The position numbers were made by a program, and so were the translations under genes. 64,000 nucleotides of DNA from Calditrichota bacterium (GTDB lineage: Bacteria; Electryoneota; RPQS01), in NCBI GenBank assembly GCA_020637395.1, contig JACJWA010000001.1, positions 1,488,001-1,552,000 on the forward strand, given 5' to 3'. Below are positions 49,573 to 59,398 of this stretch, piece after piece (the stretch's first letter is position 1; each line of letters begins with the position of its first letter). A model generated the notes under the pieces. It did not search any database and was not told the origin of the DNA. It saw only the letters and a list, made by a program, of their open reading frames with translations.

Positions 49573-51246
49573 CTACAGGTCCGTGTATTCCGGCCCACCG
49601 CCACCTTCAGGCGGCACCCAAGTGATGATGCGGTACGGATCCATGATATCGCATGTCTTGCAGTGTACGCAATTGGACGCATTGATCTGCAGTTTCACAC
49701 CGCCGCGCTCTTCATCCGCGACCATTTCGTACACATTGGCAGGGCAGAAGAACTCACACGGGTTGCCGAACTCGTCGCGGCACTTTGTGCGGCAAATCTC
49801 AGTGTCGGCCACGTGCAGGTGCACCGGCTGATCTTCCTCATGAAGAGTCTTGCTCTTGTAGACATCCGAAAGTTTGTCAAAGGTCAGTTCGCGGTCGAAT
49901 TCCTTTGCGCGGGAGGCAAGCACTTCATCGCGGTTCTTCAGGCCGAGCGATTTGACCTGCCGCATGTGCGAGCTTGTTTCGCCTGTCAGGATCTTTGACG
50001 TGAACCCGCGACCGCCCGTCACGAACTGCGCGCCGACTTGAAGCATTCCGCCCACGAATCCGCTTTCAAACGCTTGGTGGAAGTTTCGAACCTGCCACAG
50101 CTCTTCGCGTATCCAGCTTGCATCCACAAGGTCTTTGTAGATTCTCAGTGATTGCGCGGACGTGTCGTCCTTCTTCAATGAATAGAGAATCGCTTCCGCC
50201 GCCAGCATGCCGGACTTGATCGCCAGATGAATTCCCTTCAAGCGCTGGGAATTCAAGAACGCCGCGCTGTCGCCCGCAAGCAAGAGTCCGTCCGCATAGA
50301 GCTTCGGCATCGAAAACCAGCCGCCCTCGGGAATCGTTTTTGCTCCATAGCCGTGCAGTTTGCCGCCGCGCAGCATCTCTTTGATCCACGGATGCTGTTT
50401 GAACTTCTGAAAGTTGTAGTGCGGATCGGTGTAGGGATTCTTATAGGCAAGATCCGTCACCAGACCGATCGACACGAAGTTATCGCGCATCGAGTACACC
50501 CAGCTTCCGCCAAAGATGTCGCCAAGCGGATAGCCTAACGTGTGATACACCGTGCCGCGTGTCGAGAGTGACTTCGGCAGCTCCCAAACTTCCTTGACGC
50601 CGAGCACATATGTCTGCGGCATTTCGCCGTGGAGATTCAGTTTGTCCGTGGCCTCTTTGGTCAGCGAACCGCGCGTGCCCTCTGTGAGAACCGTGACCCG
50701 GGCTTCAATCAGCGCACCGGGTTCAAAAGAGTTTTTCTGCTCACCGCTTTTGTTAAGTCCCTTGTCGCCAGTCTGCACGCCCGTCACTCTGGAGCCCGCA
50801 TAGGTCAACTGTTGACCGGGGGTTTCCGTCGCGATGAGAATCTCTTCCGCTTCACATTGTTCGCCTAACCACCTGACCAGGCGATTGATCGAGACAATCG
50901 GGAAACCGTGGTTGCGCAAGGGCGGCGGAGTCCAAGGGGTCTTGAACTTCCCGGTTTCCGTCAGGTAGTAGATTCCTTCATCTTCCACCGTTCGCTCCAC
51001 GGGGAACTCGCGCTCACGCCAGTCGGGCATCAGTTCATTCAGGGCACGAGGGTCCATCACCGCACCGCTCAGATTGTGCGCGCCGAGTTCGCGAGCTTTC
51101 TCGATCACCATGATCTCGACTTCGCCCGGTCCGTTTCCGGATTCATTCGCGCGCTTGATCAACTGCTTGAGATGATACGCGCAGGCCAGCCCCGCAGGTC
51201 CGGCGCCGACAATCAGTACATCTACAGGGAGTGTTTCGCGTTCCAT
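49573..51246 (-). CDS. Electron transfer flavoprotein-ubiquinone oxidoreductase
   Basis: 557 residues. N-terminal FAD motif VDVLIVGAGPAGLACAYHL, then the substrate/quinone region (NLSGAVMDPRAL, GKLHGYGAKTIPEGGW, GDSAAFLNSQRLKGIH) and a C-terminal [4Fe-4S] ferredoxin-like section with the cysteines in CEFFCPANVYE and SNCVHCKTCDIMDP. It passes electrons from reduced ETF (from acyl-CoA dehydrogenases such as 44188-45354) to quinone at the inner membrane. ETF subunit genes are not in this window. Confidence 0.95.
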   Translation of the reverse strand: MERETLPVDVLIVGAGPAGLACAYHLKQLIKRANESGNGPGEVEIMVIEKARELGAHNLSGAVMDPRALNELMPDWREREFPVERTVEDEGIYYLTETGKFKTPWTPPPLRNHGFPIVSINRLVRWLGEQCEAEEILIATETPGQQLTYAGSRVTGVQTGDKGLNKSGEQKNSFEPGALIEARVTVLTEGTRGSLTKEATDKLNLHGEMPQTYVLGVKEVWELPKSLSTRGTVYHTLGYPLGDIFGGSWVYSMRDNFVSIGLVTDLAYKNPYTDPHYNFQKFKQHPWIKEMLRGGKLHGYGAKTIPEGGWFSMPKLYADGLLLAGDSAAFLNSQRLKGIHLAIKSGMLAAEAILYSLKKDDTSAQSLRIYKDLVDASWIREELWQVRNFHQAFESGFVGGMLQVGAQFVTGGRGFTSKILTGETSSHMRQVKSLGLKNRDEVLASRAKEFDRELTFDKLSDVYKSKTLHEEDQPVHLHVADTEICRTKCRDEFGNPCEFFCPANVYEMVADEERGGVKLQINASNCVHCKTCDIMDPYRIITWVPPEGGGGPEYTDL

Positions 51247-51250
51247 CGTG

Positions 51251-52732
51251 CTAAGCTCCCATCGCCAATTCGATCAGGGTCTTCGTTGCTGAGCCGTTGG
51301 CGGTTCGCGGCGGGTTCAGCGAATTCGTGACCGCCGGGAAAGAAGTCGGCGCAATGTCAATGTGCGCCCACGGTGTTGTCCCGACGAACTCCTTCAGGAA
51401 GGCAGCGGCACGACAGGCTCCGCCCCAGCGATCCTTCCCTGCGTTGTTCAACATCGCCGTGGTGCTCTTCATCTCGTCGCCGTATTCTTCATAGAGCGGC
51501 ATTGGCCACATGCGCTCGAAGGCGCGCTCGGCGGAATCCAGAATCTGCTTGGACACATGTTCCGAGTTTGAGAACACCGCATCGGCGTGATTTCCCAGAG
51601 CGATCTTTGCCGCGCCCGTAAGCGTGGCGATGTCCACCATGAGATTCGGTTTGTACTTATCCACGACATACGCCATCGTGTCCGCAAGCACCAGTCGCCC
51701 TTCCGCGTCCGTGTTGCCAATCTCAACTGTCTTGCCATTGTACGCGGTGTAAACATCCGACGGACGAAAGGCATTCCCGCCGATGGCATTTTCGCATGCG
51801 CCAATGACGCCCAGCACGCGTTGCTTTGGCTTGAGATTCGCAACGGCGTGCATCGCGCCGAGCACCGCCGCCGCGCCGCACATGTCGCTTTTCATCTCTT
51901 CCATCTTTGCGACTTTGATATTCAAGCCGCCGTTGTCAAACACGAGTCCCTTGCCCACAAACGCGACCGTCTTCTTGGCGGCGCGCGGGGCGTAGTCCAT
52001 GATGATGACACGCGGAGGCATCACACTCGCCTGTCCGACCGCAAGAATCAGATTCATGCCAAGTTTCTCGAGCTGCGCGCGCTCAAGCACGGTGACCTTG
52101 ATTCCGAAGCGTGCAAGCTTCTTTGCTTCGGCTTTCAAATAGTCCGTCGTGACGACATTCGCCGGATGCGTGCCGTACTCGCGGGCGAGATTGTGAGCTT
52201 CGGCCAAGATCTGCGCTTGCGGAATCACGGCCGTCGCGGCCTTCTGCCGCGCTGACGTTCCGAAATACAAACTGACCTGGCTTACGGCATGGCCCTTCTT
52301 CTTCGACTTGTAGTGCTCGAAGCCCCAGTGCCCAAGAACCACCGCGTCGGTCAGCGCGCGAGCCGTGTTTTCCGCGCTCAAATCACTTGCAAACTGCTCG
52401 GAGCTGAAGATGGACAGAGTTCCCACTTCATTCGACTTCGCCGCGCGAATGACGGCACCGGCGGACTGCCGGAGGCGATGCCACGTGAAGTCGCGTCGTG
52501 ATCCGAGACCTTGCAGAACGAGCACCGGAGCCTGCGCACCGTCGCTGAAATGAACCGTCGTTTCGCTGTGCTTACCGGAGAATCTTGAGGCGGCGATCAA
52601 CTTCTGAAATGCGGAAACCGTCCTGCGGTCGAGACCCGAAAGCTTCGGAGATTTCAATTCGTCTTCAAACAGACAAACTGCAATCGCGTCGGTGCGGCCC
52701 TTTAGCGCACCGGTCAGAGCGGATATCTTCAT
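51251..52732 (-). CDS. pepA: Cytosol (leucyl) aminopeptidase, family M17
   Basis: 493 residues. The C-terminal catalytic domain has FVGKGLVFDNGGLNIK (metal Lys and Asp) and MKSDMCGAAAV, plus NTDAEGRLVLAD (metal Asp and Glu, catalytic Arg). The N-terminal domain (about 1-165) is less conserved. M17 enzymes are hexameric and release N-terminal residues such as Leu. It overlaps panD by four bases. The family can also bind DNA as a regulator in some bacteria, but nothing in the sequence shows that here. Confidence 0.95.
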   Translation of the reverse strand: MKISALTGALKGRTDAIAVCLFEDELKSPKLSGLDRRTVSAFQKLIAASRFSGKHSETTVHFSDGAQAPVLVLQGLGSRRDFTWHRLRQSAGAVIRAAKSNEVGTLSIFSSEQFASDLSAENTARALTDAVVLGHWGFEHYKSKKKGHAVSQVSLYFGTSARQKAATAVIPQAQILAEAHNLAREYGTHPANVVTTDYLKAEAKKLARFGIKVTVLERAQLEKLGMNLILAVGQASVMPPRVIIMDYAPRAAKKTVAFVGKGLVFDNGGLNIKVAKMEEMKSDMCGAAAVLGAMHAVANLKPKQRVLGVIGACENAIGGNAFRPSDVYTAYNGKTVEIGNTDAEGRLVLADTMAYVVDKYKPNLMVDIATLTGAAKIALGNHADAVFSNSEHVSKQILDSAERAFERMWPMPLYEEYGDEMKSTTAMLNNAGKDRWGGACRAAAFLKEFVGTTPWAHIDIAPTSFPAVTNSLNPPRTANGSATKTLIELAMGA

Positions 52733-53109
52733 TTGGGAGGCTCTCCCTTGTGTTCGAGAACTTTCGTCACGCGATTTTTGTCATCCACCAGCACTACTTT
52801 GGCGCGATGCTTGCGCAGCTCTTCGTCAGTAAGCTGCACAAACGTGACAATAATCACTTTGTCCCCGGGCTGACCCAACCGTGCCGCCGCACCGTTCAAG
52901 CCGACTTTGCCCGATCCCCGTTTCCCCGGAATCGCATAAGTATCGAGCCGCGCGCCGCTGGTGATGTTGTACACATGCACGCGCTCGTACACCGCGATTC
53001 CCGCGGCATCCAGGAGATCGCGGTCCACCGCGCAGCTTCCCTCGTAGTCCAGTTTCGTTTCTGTCAGTGTGGCGGAATGAATCTTCCCGCCCAAAATCTC
53101 GCGTAGCAT
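52729..53109 (-). CDS. panD: Aspartate 1-decarboxylase
   Basis: 126 residues from ATG 53109, with AGGTGA five bases upstream; a GTG at 53118 is less likely. MLREILGGKIHSATLTETKLDYEGSCAVD is the family N-terminus, and the self-cleavage site Gly24-Ser25 that creates the pyruvoyl cofactor is intact, as is the catalytic Lys in GGKIH. It makes beta-alanine for coenzyme A. The later GAAARLGQPGDKVIIVTF segment completes the double-psi barrel. panB, panC are not nearby. Confidence 0.95.
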   Translation of the reverse strand: MLREILGGKIHSATLTETKLDYEGSCAVDRDLLDAAGIAVYERVHVYNITSGARLDTYAIPGKRGSGKVGLNGAAARLGQPGDKVIIVTFVQLTDEELRKHRAKVVLVDDKNRVTKVLEHKGEPPK

Positions 53110-53114
53110 CTCTT

Positions 53115-54092
53115 TCACCTGCGATTTCCCGCGATGCGCTCCTGCGCTTCGCGATATTCTGCCAACAATCGAGTCACCAGCGATTCCACGGTAGGTACGT
53201 CGCGGATCATCGCCGAACCCATTCCCGCCTCAAACTGTCCCTCTTCCCAATCCCCTTCAAACATCCCGCGCATTTCGCGCTTCCTGCCAAGCAGCTCTTG
53301 AAGTTCTTCCGCGGTCGCGCAACGCTGCTCGTACTCCACGCTCGTTCTTGCGAACGGAGTTTTGATCATGCGCGTCGGTCCGATCTTTTTCAGCGATAGC
53401 ACGGTATCGGTTTCACCCGCTTCGACAATCGCTTGCTTAAACCGCTCGTGCGAGGAAGATTCCTGCGTCGCGGCAAAGCGAGTTCCAATCTGAACTCCGT
53501 CGGCTCCGAGTGCGAGCGCAGCGAGAATGCCGCGTCCGTCCGTAATCCCCCCTGCGGCAATGACGGGAATCTTCACGGCGTCGCGCACCTGCGGTACCAA
53601 TACAAATGTAGGTATCTCGTCCACGCCGTTGTGGCCGCCGGCCTCCGTGCCTTCACAAACCACGGCATCCACACCGCGCTCTTCGCATTTCTTTGCAAGC
53701 TTCGCGGTCGGCACGACATGCACCACAACCGCGCCGCTCTTCTTGAGAGTCTCCGTAAACAGCGCGGGATTCCCGGCGGAAGTGAAGACGATTCTAATCT
53801 GCTCGTCAATGCAGACTTGAATCAACTCATGGACGTCGCCGCGCAGAAGCGGTACATTCACGGCGAACGGAGTTCCGTCCATCAGAGCGCCGCGAGTTTT
53901 CTGAATATGTTCCCGCAACAACTCGGGTTTCATGGAGCCCGCGCCGATCATTCCCAAGCATCCCGACTTCGCCGCCGCCGCACATAGCTTCCATCCAGAC
54001 GTCCAGACCATTCCGGCCTGAATGATCGGATGCTCGATTCCAAACAGTGTCTGAAGCCGGTCAGACGGCCAGTGCAAGGGTGCGTCGTTCAT
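53115..54092 (-). CDS. Nitronate monooxygenase / FabK-like FMN enzyme
   Basis: 325 residues from ATG 54092; an upstream frame reaches 54149 but its first 19 residues are not family-like. TIM-barrel FMN family: N-terminus FGIEHPIIQAGMVW, CEGTEAGGHNG (His of nitronate monooxygenases), VIAAGGITDGRGI and GADGVQIGTRF (FMN phosphate). This group includes 2-nitropropane dioxygenase and the enoyl-ACP reductase FabK, which share these motifs, so the substrate is uncertain. It follows nuoI by 84 bases and overlaps panD-side genes closely. Confidence 0.85.
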   Translation of the reverse strand: MNDAPLHWPSDRLQTLFGIEHPIIQAGMVWTSGWKLCAAAAKSGCLGMIGAGSMKPELLREHIQKTRGALMDGTPFAVNVPLLRGDVHELIQVCIDEQIRIVFTSAGNPALFTETLKKSGAVVVHVVPTAKLAKKCEERGVDAVVCEGTEAGGHNGVDEIPTFVLVPQVRDAVKIPVIAAGGITDGRGILAALALGADGVQIGTRFAATQESSSHERFKQAIVEAGETDTVLSLKKIGPTRMIKTPFARTSVEYEQRCATAEELQELLGRKREMRGMFEGDWEEGQFEAGMGSAMIRDVPTVESLVTRLLAEYREAQERIAGNRR

Positions 54093-54176
54093 CGTACCAA
54101 ATGTCACAATAGCATGAGCCGCACGAAAGTCATTCCGTACGGCCCGCAAAATTCCGATATGACCGTGTTCTTCAGC

Positions 54177-54773
54177 TTAGTGTTTGGCTTGTGCCAGCAG
54201 ATCCACCCGCGTGACTACCACTCCGTCCAGTTCACCCCGAAACTGCGCGTGCGTTGTCAGTGCTGAGTCTTTCAAGAGGAATTCGCGATCCATGTAGAAT
54301 TCGGCGCGTGTGTAGCCGCCCAAATCAATATAGCCTGAGTCCATGCGAATGGCGTCTTCGGGACATGCCTCGACACACAGCCCGCAGAAGCAGCAACGAA
54401 GCAGGTCAATCTCAAACGAAACCGGATACTTCTCAATCCGTCCGTCCAGCGATTCGCCCGCCGTAATATAGATGCACTTGTCCGGGCAAGCGGTCTCGCA
54501 CATCATGCACGCCACGCAACGCGGCGCTCCATCCGGGCGAAGCATCAATCTGTGCCGACCCCGCCAACGCGGCGCCACGGGGCGACGCTCTTCAGGATAC
54601 TGAAACGTCACGAGCGGGCGCTTCACCTTCAACCCAACCGCTCGGCCTACAAATCTGTTGAAATTCTGAAAGAAATGGCGCGACGTAACCCACAACCCGC
54701 GCAGAAGCTCAGGATAGTAGGTTTTCTGCCACGTGGACAGTTTCACTTCGCGGACTTGTCTAACAGTAATCAT
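54177..54773 (-). CDS. nuoI: NADH-quinone oxidoreductase subunit I
   Basis: 198 residues. Two [4Fe-4S] ferredoxin motifs, CVACMMCETACP and CCFCGLCVEACP (about residues 86-97 and 127-138), carry electrons through clusters N6a/N6b towards NuoB. The N-terminal helix (about 20-45) lies at the membrane surface in known complexes. In E. coli-like order nuoJ would follow; here the complex I genes stop at this point. Confidence 0.95.
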   Translation of the reverse strand: MITVRQVREVKLSTWQKTYYPELLRGLWVTSRHFFQNFNRFVGRAVGLKVKRPLVTFQYPEERRPVAPRWRGRHRLMLRPDGAPRCVACMMCETACPDKCIYITAGESLDGRIEKYPVSFEIDLLRCCFCGLCVEACPEDAIRMDSGYIDLGGYTRAEFYMDREFLLKDSALTTHAQFRGELDGVVVTRVDLLAQAKH

Positions 54774-54779
54774 CGTCAG

Positions 54780-55889
54780 TTATTTCGCAATCCACAGAAT
54801 AATCAATCCGGTCACGGCAATATTCAGAAGCGCGATCGGCATCATCTCGCGCCACGAGACGCGCATCAATTGATCGTAGCGGAAGCGCGGATAGGTCCAG
54901 CGGATCTGCATCTGCAGCCACATCAAAATCGCGAGTTTGATACCAAACGCCGCCATGCGCAGAATCACAATTGTCCACGTGCCCAGCGGCACATAGGTTC
55001 CCCACGGGAAATGGAATCCCGCTTGTCCCAACTTCTCTGTCGCGTCAAACAGGAACGGAACATGATAGCCGCCGAAAAAGACGGTCGTCATCACGCCGGC
55101 CAGGACCACGATCTCGGCAAACTCACCCAGGAAGAACATGCCCCAGCGCATGCCGGAATACTCCGTCGCAAAGCCGATAATCTCGGACTCGCCCTCAGGC
55201 AAATCGAACGGCGCGCGCTTGGTTTCCGCCATCGCCGCGGGCAAGAAGAGCAGGAAGGCAATCGGCTGCATGATCACGCCCCACTGCGGAATCCAGCCGC
55301 TCAGGAAGTAGTTGTTCTGCGCGAACACCATCTGACCGGGTTCAAGTGTGCCGAACACCAAAATCGGTCCGATCAGGGACAAGCCCAAAACCACTTCGTA
55401 TGAGATCATCTGCGCCGATGCGCGCATGCCGCCTAATAGAGCATATTTGCTATTCGAGGCCCAGCCTGCGAGCATCGAGCCATAGACCGCGATGCCGCCA
55501 AAGGCAAGGATGTACAAAACTCCGATATCCAAATCGAGAATCTGCAGCTTCACTTCCCGGCCCCACAGCTCCACCGGTGGACCGAAAGGAATAATCGCCA
55601 TCGTGAAGAAGACCGGAGCCATCGCAAACACGGGCGCCAGAAAGTGCAAGACACGCACACCGCGCGACGGCACGAGGTCTTCCTTGAAAATCAGCTTAAG
55701 AGCGTCGGCAAGCGAATTGACTAATCCAAGCAGCTTGATGCCCAGAATCGAAGCGCGGTTCGCACCGATTCGGTCCGAGATCAAGGCGCTCTGCTTGCGC
55801 TCCACCCACGTCAGAATGCCCGCGCCGTTCAAAATGTTGACCAGCACGAAGGCAATCTTACCGATGATGATTCCGAGATCCGTTAGCAT
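54780..55889 (-). CDS. nuoH: NADH-quinone oxidoreductase subunit H
   Basis: 369 residues, about eight transmembrane segments. It is the membrane subunit that forms part of the quinone-binding cavity. Typical loops are visible: AGILTWVERKQSALISDRIG, GWASNSKYALLGGMRASAQMISYE, and AFLLFLPAAMAETKRAPFDLPEGESEIIGFATEYSGM, with the conserved acidic loop facing quinone. Six bases separate it from both nuoG and nuoI. Confidence 0.96.
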   Translation of the reverse strand: MLTDLGIIIGKIAFVLVNILNGAGILTWVERKQSALISDRIGANRASILGIKLLGLVNSLADALKLIFKEDLVPSRGVRVLHFLAPVFAMAPVFFTMAIIPFGPPVELWGREVKLQILDLDIGVLYILAFGGIAVYGSMLAGWASNSKYALLGGMRASAQMISYEVVLGLSLIGPILVFGTLEPGQMVFAQNNYFLSGWIPQWGVIMQPIAFLLFLPAAMAETKRAPFDLPEGESEIIGFATEYSGMRWGMFFLGEFAEIVVLAGVMTTVFFGGYHVPFLFDATEKLGQAGFHFPWGTYVPLGTWTIVILRMAAFGIKLAILMWLQMQIRWTYPRFRYDQLMRVSWREMMPIALLNIAVTGLIILWIAK

Positions 55890-55895
55890 ATCTTC

Positions 55896-57572
55896 TTAGT
55901 ATGCCGGAAGCGGCCGTGAAGTTTGAACACGTCGGTACGCCGGTTCCGGCGCATTGCCGAGCATCTTCCCGCCTGCTCCCAGCGAGTCCCATGTCAGATC
56001 TTTGAAACCGTCAAAACTTGTTCCGAGCGCATTGAAGACATCTCGCGTACTCTCATACGACGCCTTCATGCCAAGCTTCGCGCCCAGCGTCTGCCAGAGC
56101 TCCCACTCCGGCACCGCAAGGCCGCGAGGGGTAAAGGGTATGTTGGTCTTCTGCACTCGACCCTGAAAATTCGTGTAGGTCGCTTCACGCTCCGCCCACA
56201 TAGCCAAAGGAAGCACATCATCAGCAATCTCTGTCAGGCCATTCTCGTGTGACGCAAGATACAGGATGTAGCTCGTATTCTTGCGCAGCTTGGCGAGTTC
56301 CTTTTCCGAGAGCAAAGTTGAAAGATCGTGACGAATGACGATCACGATTTCAAATTCGCCTTCAATGGCCGCCGAAATCAGGTCGTCGCCGCCCTGACCA
56401 TCCCCGCTCGGCGCGATCTTCAGCTCCAGCGCGCCGCGGCGATTAGGCGCGAGATCCGCGCGCTTCAGGATTTCGTCCTCTTTGCCCTTCTTCTCGAAAC
56501 CAAAGGTCACGTCAACATTCTGGACCTTGAGCTTATCCACAAACAACCTGTTCAGCAGGAACAGATCTTCATTCGAGGAAGCCGCCGAACCGATCACCGC
56601 GATCGAGTCCGCGCCGTGTTTCTCCATCGTCTGCTCGATGCGAGCGGCGGCACGCGTCAGCACTTCATCCACGGTCGGCACGTGTCCGTTGCCCTGCACA
56701 TTCACGCGCGGAACGCTTACCCGATTGGGTGCGTCCACGGAGTGATAACTGTATCGGCCCTGATCGCAAATCCACCACTCGTTGACCATGCGATTGTACC
56801 GCGGCTTCAGGCGCTGAACGCGGCGCACAGAGTCTTTGTAGCGGCGATCCACTTCCCAATCCACAAAAACATTGCAACCCCGCGAGCAGCCCGTGCACAC
56901 GCTGGCCGTGCGCTTCATGTACCACACGCGCCGCTTGAAACGGAAATCCTTATCCGTCAACGCGCCGACCGGACACAAATCCACCACATTGCCCGCGTAG
57001 TCGTTGTCAAGCTGCTTGCCCGGAACATTCAACAGCTCGTTGTCGCGTCCGTGATTGAAAATCCCCAGCTCGTCACTCCCGACAATCTCACGACAAAAGC
57101 GAACGCAGCGCGAACACAGCACACATCGCTCACTGTCCAGCACGACCGTCGGACCGACGTCCATGACTTTGTGCTTGTGCTTCTTCTCCGCCAGAGCAAC
57201 GCGACTCTCGTGAAGCCCGTGCTCCATGTAGTAGTTCTGAAGATCGCACTCACCAGCGTCGTCGCAAATCGGACAATCCAGCGGGTGGTGTTGCAAGTAG
57301 AATTCAAGAATCGAACGGCGCAGCTTGTGCACCACTTCGCTCTTGGTCGTAATCTTCATGCCGTCGGCGGCTTTTGTGTTGCACGCAATGGCCACACTCT
57401 TGCGTCCGCCGACTTCCACTTCCACCTGACACATGCGGCAAGACCCCACCACGGTCAAACCCGCGTGGTAGCAATAGTGCGGAATCTCCACATTGAGCAG
57501 ACGCGCCGCTTCAATGATGTTCAATCCCGCCGGTACTTCGACCGGTTTGCCGTCTATTTCAAGCCAGGGCAT
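55896..57572 (-). CDS. nuoG: NADH-quinone oxidoreductase subunit G (short form)
   Basis: 558 residues. Cluster ligands: [2Fe-2S] C34, C45, C48, C64; the His-Cys3 cluster H96, C100, C103, C109; a [4Fe-4S] set in RCVLCSRCVRFC; and CTGCSRGC plus a later Cys in WWICDQG, the pattern of the distal N7 cluster found in some NuoG. The molybdopterin-like C-terminal domain (about 240-558) is clearly shorter than in many relatives (700-900 residues). The protein is probably still functional because all clusters are N-terminal. It is co-transcribed with nuoF and nuoH. Confidence 0.93.
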   Translation of the reverse strand: MPWLEIDGKPVEVPAGLNIIEAARLLNVEIPHYCYHAGLTVVGSCRMCQVEVEVGGRKSVAIACNTKAADGMKITTKSEVVHKLRRSILEFYLQHHPLDCPICDDAGECDLQNYYMEHGLHESRVALAEKKHKHKVMDVGPTVVLDSERCVLCSRCVRFCREIVGSDELGIFNHGRDNELLNVPGKQLDNDYAGNVVDLCPVGALTDKDFRFKRRVWYMKRTASVCTGCSRGCNVFVDWEVDRRYKDSVRRVQRLKPRYNRMVNEWWICDQGRYSYHSVDAPNRVSVPRVNVQGNGHVPTVDEVLTRAAARIEQTMEKHGADSIAVIGSAASSNEDLFLLNRLFVDKLKVQNVDVTFGFEKKGKEDEILKRADLAPNRRGALELKIAPSGDGQGGDDLISAAIEGEFEIVIVIRHDLSTLLSEKELAKLRKNTSYILYLASHENGLTEIADDVLPLAMWAEREATYTNFQGRVQKTNIPFTPRGLAVPEWELWQTLGAKLGMKASYESTRDVFNALGTSFDGFKDLTWDSLGAGGKMLGNAPEPAYRRVQTSRPLPAY

Positions 57573-57596
57573 GAGTCGTTCTTGATACCAAGATGG

Positions 57597-58856
57597 TTAA
57601 TTCTTGCAGACCGCTTCAAACTCGTGACGGAACTTCACCAGATAGCTCTTGGTTGGCCACGCAACTGCCGCGCCCAGAGCGCAAATCGTCTTGCCGTCTA
57701 TGTTGTCCGCGATCTCCCACATATCGTCAATGTCGCGCTTGCGCGCCGTGCCGTCCACGAACTTCTTGGACAAACGCAGCAGCCAGTCGCAGCCTTCGCG
57801 GCACGGCGTGCACTGTCCGCAGCTCTCATGAGCGTAGAAGCGCACCATCCAGTGCATCAGCTTCGGAATCGAAACGGTTTCATCAATCACCATCACCGCC
57901 GCGCTTCCGAGCATCGAACCGCGCGCCGCCACGGACTCGAAGTCGAGCGGCAAATCCTTGCACTCTTCCGCCGTCAGAATGTGCGACGAAGAGCCGCCGG
58001 GAATCACGGCCTTAAGATTCTTTCCGTTGCGAATGCCGCCGCCGAATTTCTCAATCAAATCCATCAGCGGAGTGCCCATCGGCAATTCGTACACGCCCGG
58101 ACGGTTCACGTGACCGGACAGCGAGTAGAGCGCGGTACCGCCATTCTTGGGCGAGCCCATTCCGGCAAACTTCTCCGCGCCAATCTCCATCACACGCGGC
58201 ACGAACGCCAACGTTTCGACATTGTTCACAATCGTCGGCTGTCCCCACAATCCAATCGCGGCGGGATAGAACGGCGGCTTCAAGCGCGGCCAGCCCTTCT
58301 TCCCTTCCATGGATTCCAACAATCCGGTTTCTTCGCCGCAAATGTATGCGCCCGCACCGTTGTGCATGTGAATCGAGCACGACCAGCCGCTGTTCAGAAT
58401 GTTCTGCCCGGCGAAGCCCTTCGCGTAAGCTTCCTTGACCGCGTTGGCCGTGACTTTGGTCGGGTAGAAATATTCGCCGCGAATGTAGACATAGACGCGC
58501 TCCGCCTGCACCGCATAGGCACAGATCAAAGCGCCCTCAATCAGCAAATGCGGATCGCGTTCGAGAATCAATCTGTCTTTGCACGTTCCCGGTTCGGACT
58601 CGTCACCGTTCACCGTGACGTAACGCGGGAACTTGTCCTTGGGAATGAAGCCCCACTTGGTCCCTGTCGAAAAACCCGCACCGCCGTGTCCGCGAAGCCC
58701 CGAGTCCTTGACAACCTGCGTTACTTCTTCGGGCTTCATTTTCAATGCACGCTTCAACTGCTCGTAGGCGCCGTTCTTCATGGCCACATCAATCGAAGCC
58801 ATCTTGTCCACGGCAAAATTGCGCGAAATCAGCAGAGCCGTTCCGTTCCCGCTCAT
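57597..58856 (-). CDS. nuoF: NADH-quinone oxidoreductase subunit F
   Basis: 419 residues. It holds FMN and binds NADH: RGHGGAGFSTGTKWG (NADH/FMN loop), YICGEETGLLESMEG and the [4Fe-4S] N3 motif ESCGQCTPCREGC. Length is normal for the family. The ATG overlaps the nuoE stop by four bases. Confidence 0.97.
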   Translation of the reverse strand: MSGNGTALLISRNFAVDKMASIDVAMKNGAYEQLKRALKMKPEEVTQVVKDSGLRGHGGAGFSTGTKWGFIPKDKFPRYVTVNGDESEPGTCKDRLILERDPHLLIEGALICAYAVQAERVYVYIRGEYFYPTKVTANAVKEAYAKGFAGQNILNSGWSCSIHMHNGAGAYICGEETGLLESMEGKKGWPRLKPPFYPAAIGLWGQPTIVNNVETLAFVPRVMEIGAEKFAGMGSPKNGGTALYSLSGHVNRPGVYELPMGTPLMDLIEKFGGGIRNGKNLKAVIPGGSSSHILTAEECKDLPLDFESVAARGSMLGSAAVMVIDETVSIPKLMHWMVRFYAHESCGQCTPCREGCDWLLRLSKKFVDGTARKRDIDDMWEIADNIDGKTICALGAAVAWPTKSYLVKFRHEFEAVCKN

Positions 58857-59395
58857 GCCGTTCTCTCTCCGGATACGTTGCCCAACAAAGGTGTCGGATT
58901 GTCCGGCAGCACAGGTTCACCCGCTTTGATGCCGTTGATAATGCGATCCACCTTGTCCACGGTCAACTGGAAATACTGATCTTCATTGACCACCATCATT
59001 GGTCCCCACGAACAGCCGCCAAGACATTCCACGCACTTCAGCGTGAACATGCCGTCTTTGGTGGTTTCGCCGGGATGAATCCCCAGCTTCTCTTCGATGT
59101 GGTGCTGTATCTCTTCGCCGCCCGTTAAACAACACGCGATGTTCTGACAGAACTGAATCAAGAACTTGCCGCAGGGTTCGGCGCGCATCATCGAGTAGAA
59201 CGTGATGATCTCGCGCACCTTGACCGAAGTCGAGCCACACGTCTCCACGACCCACTCTTCCGCCTCGGGAGTGATCCATCCCAGCTCGCGCTGAACCTCA
59301 AACAACAGCGGGATCAGCGCCGACTGCCGCTTTTCCTCGGGATAGCGAAAGACGATCTCTTCGGCTTTCTTCTTAAGTGTCTCGGGTATCGGCAT
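58853..59395 (-). CDS. nuoE: NADH-quinone oxidoreductase subunit E
   Basis: 180 residues, thioredoxin-like [2Fe-2S] ferredoxin (cluster N1a). The four cysteines are in CQNIACCLTGGEE and CVECLGGCSWGP. It works with NuoF in the NADH-oxidising module. It overlaps nuoF by four bases and is four bases from nuoD. Confidence 0.96.
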   Translation of the reverse strand: MPIPETLKKKAEEIVFRYPEEKRQSALIPLLFEVQRELGWITPEAEEWVVETCGSTSVKVREIITFYSMMRAEPCGKFLIQFCQNIACCLTGGEEIQHHIEEKLGIHPGETTKDGMFTLKCVECLGGCSWGPMMVVNEDQYFQLTVDKVDRIINGIKAGEPVLPDNPTPLLGNVSGERTA

Positions 59396-59398
59396 CGG

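Noticed and set aside
56328..58979. 883-codon plus-strand open frame opposite nuoF and nuoG
   Set aside because: It lies entirely antisense to two well-supported complex I genes. The protein is rich in His, Arg and Ala with no domain, which is what the complement of a GC-rich coding frame gives.
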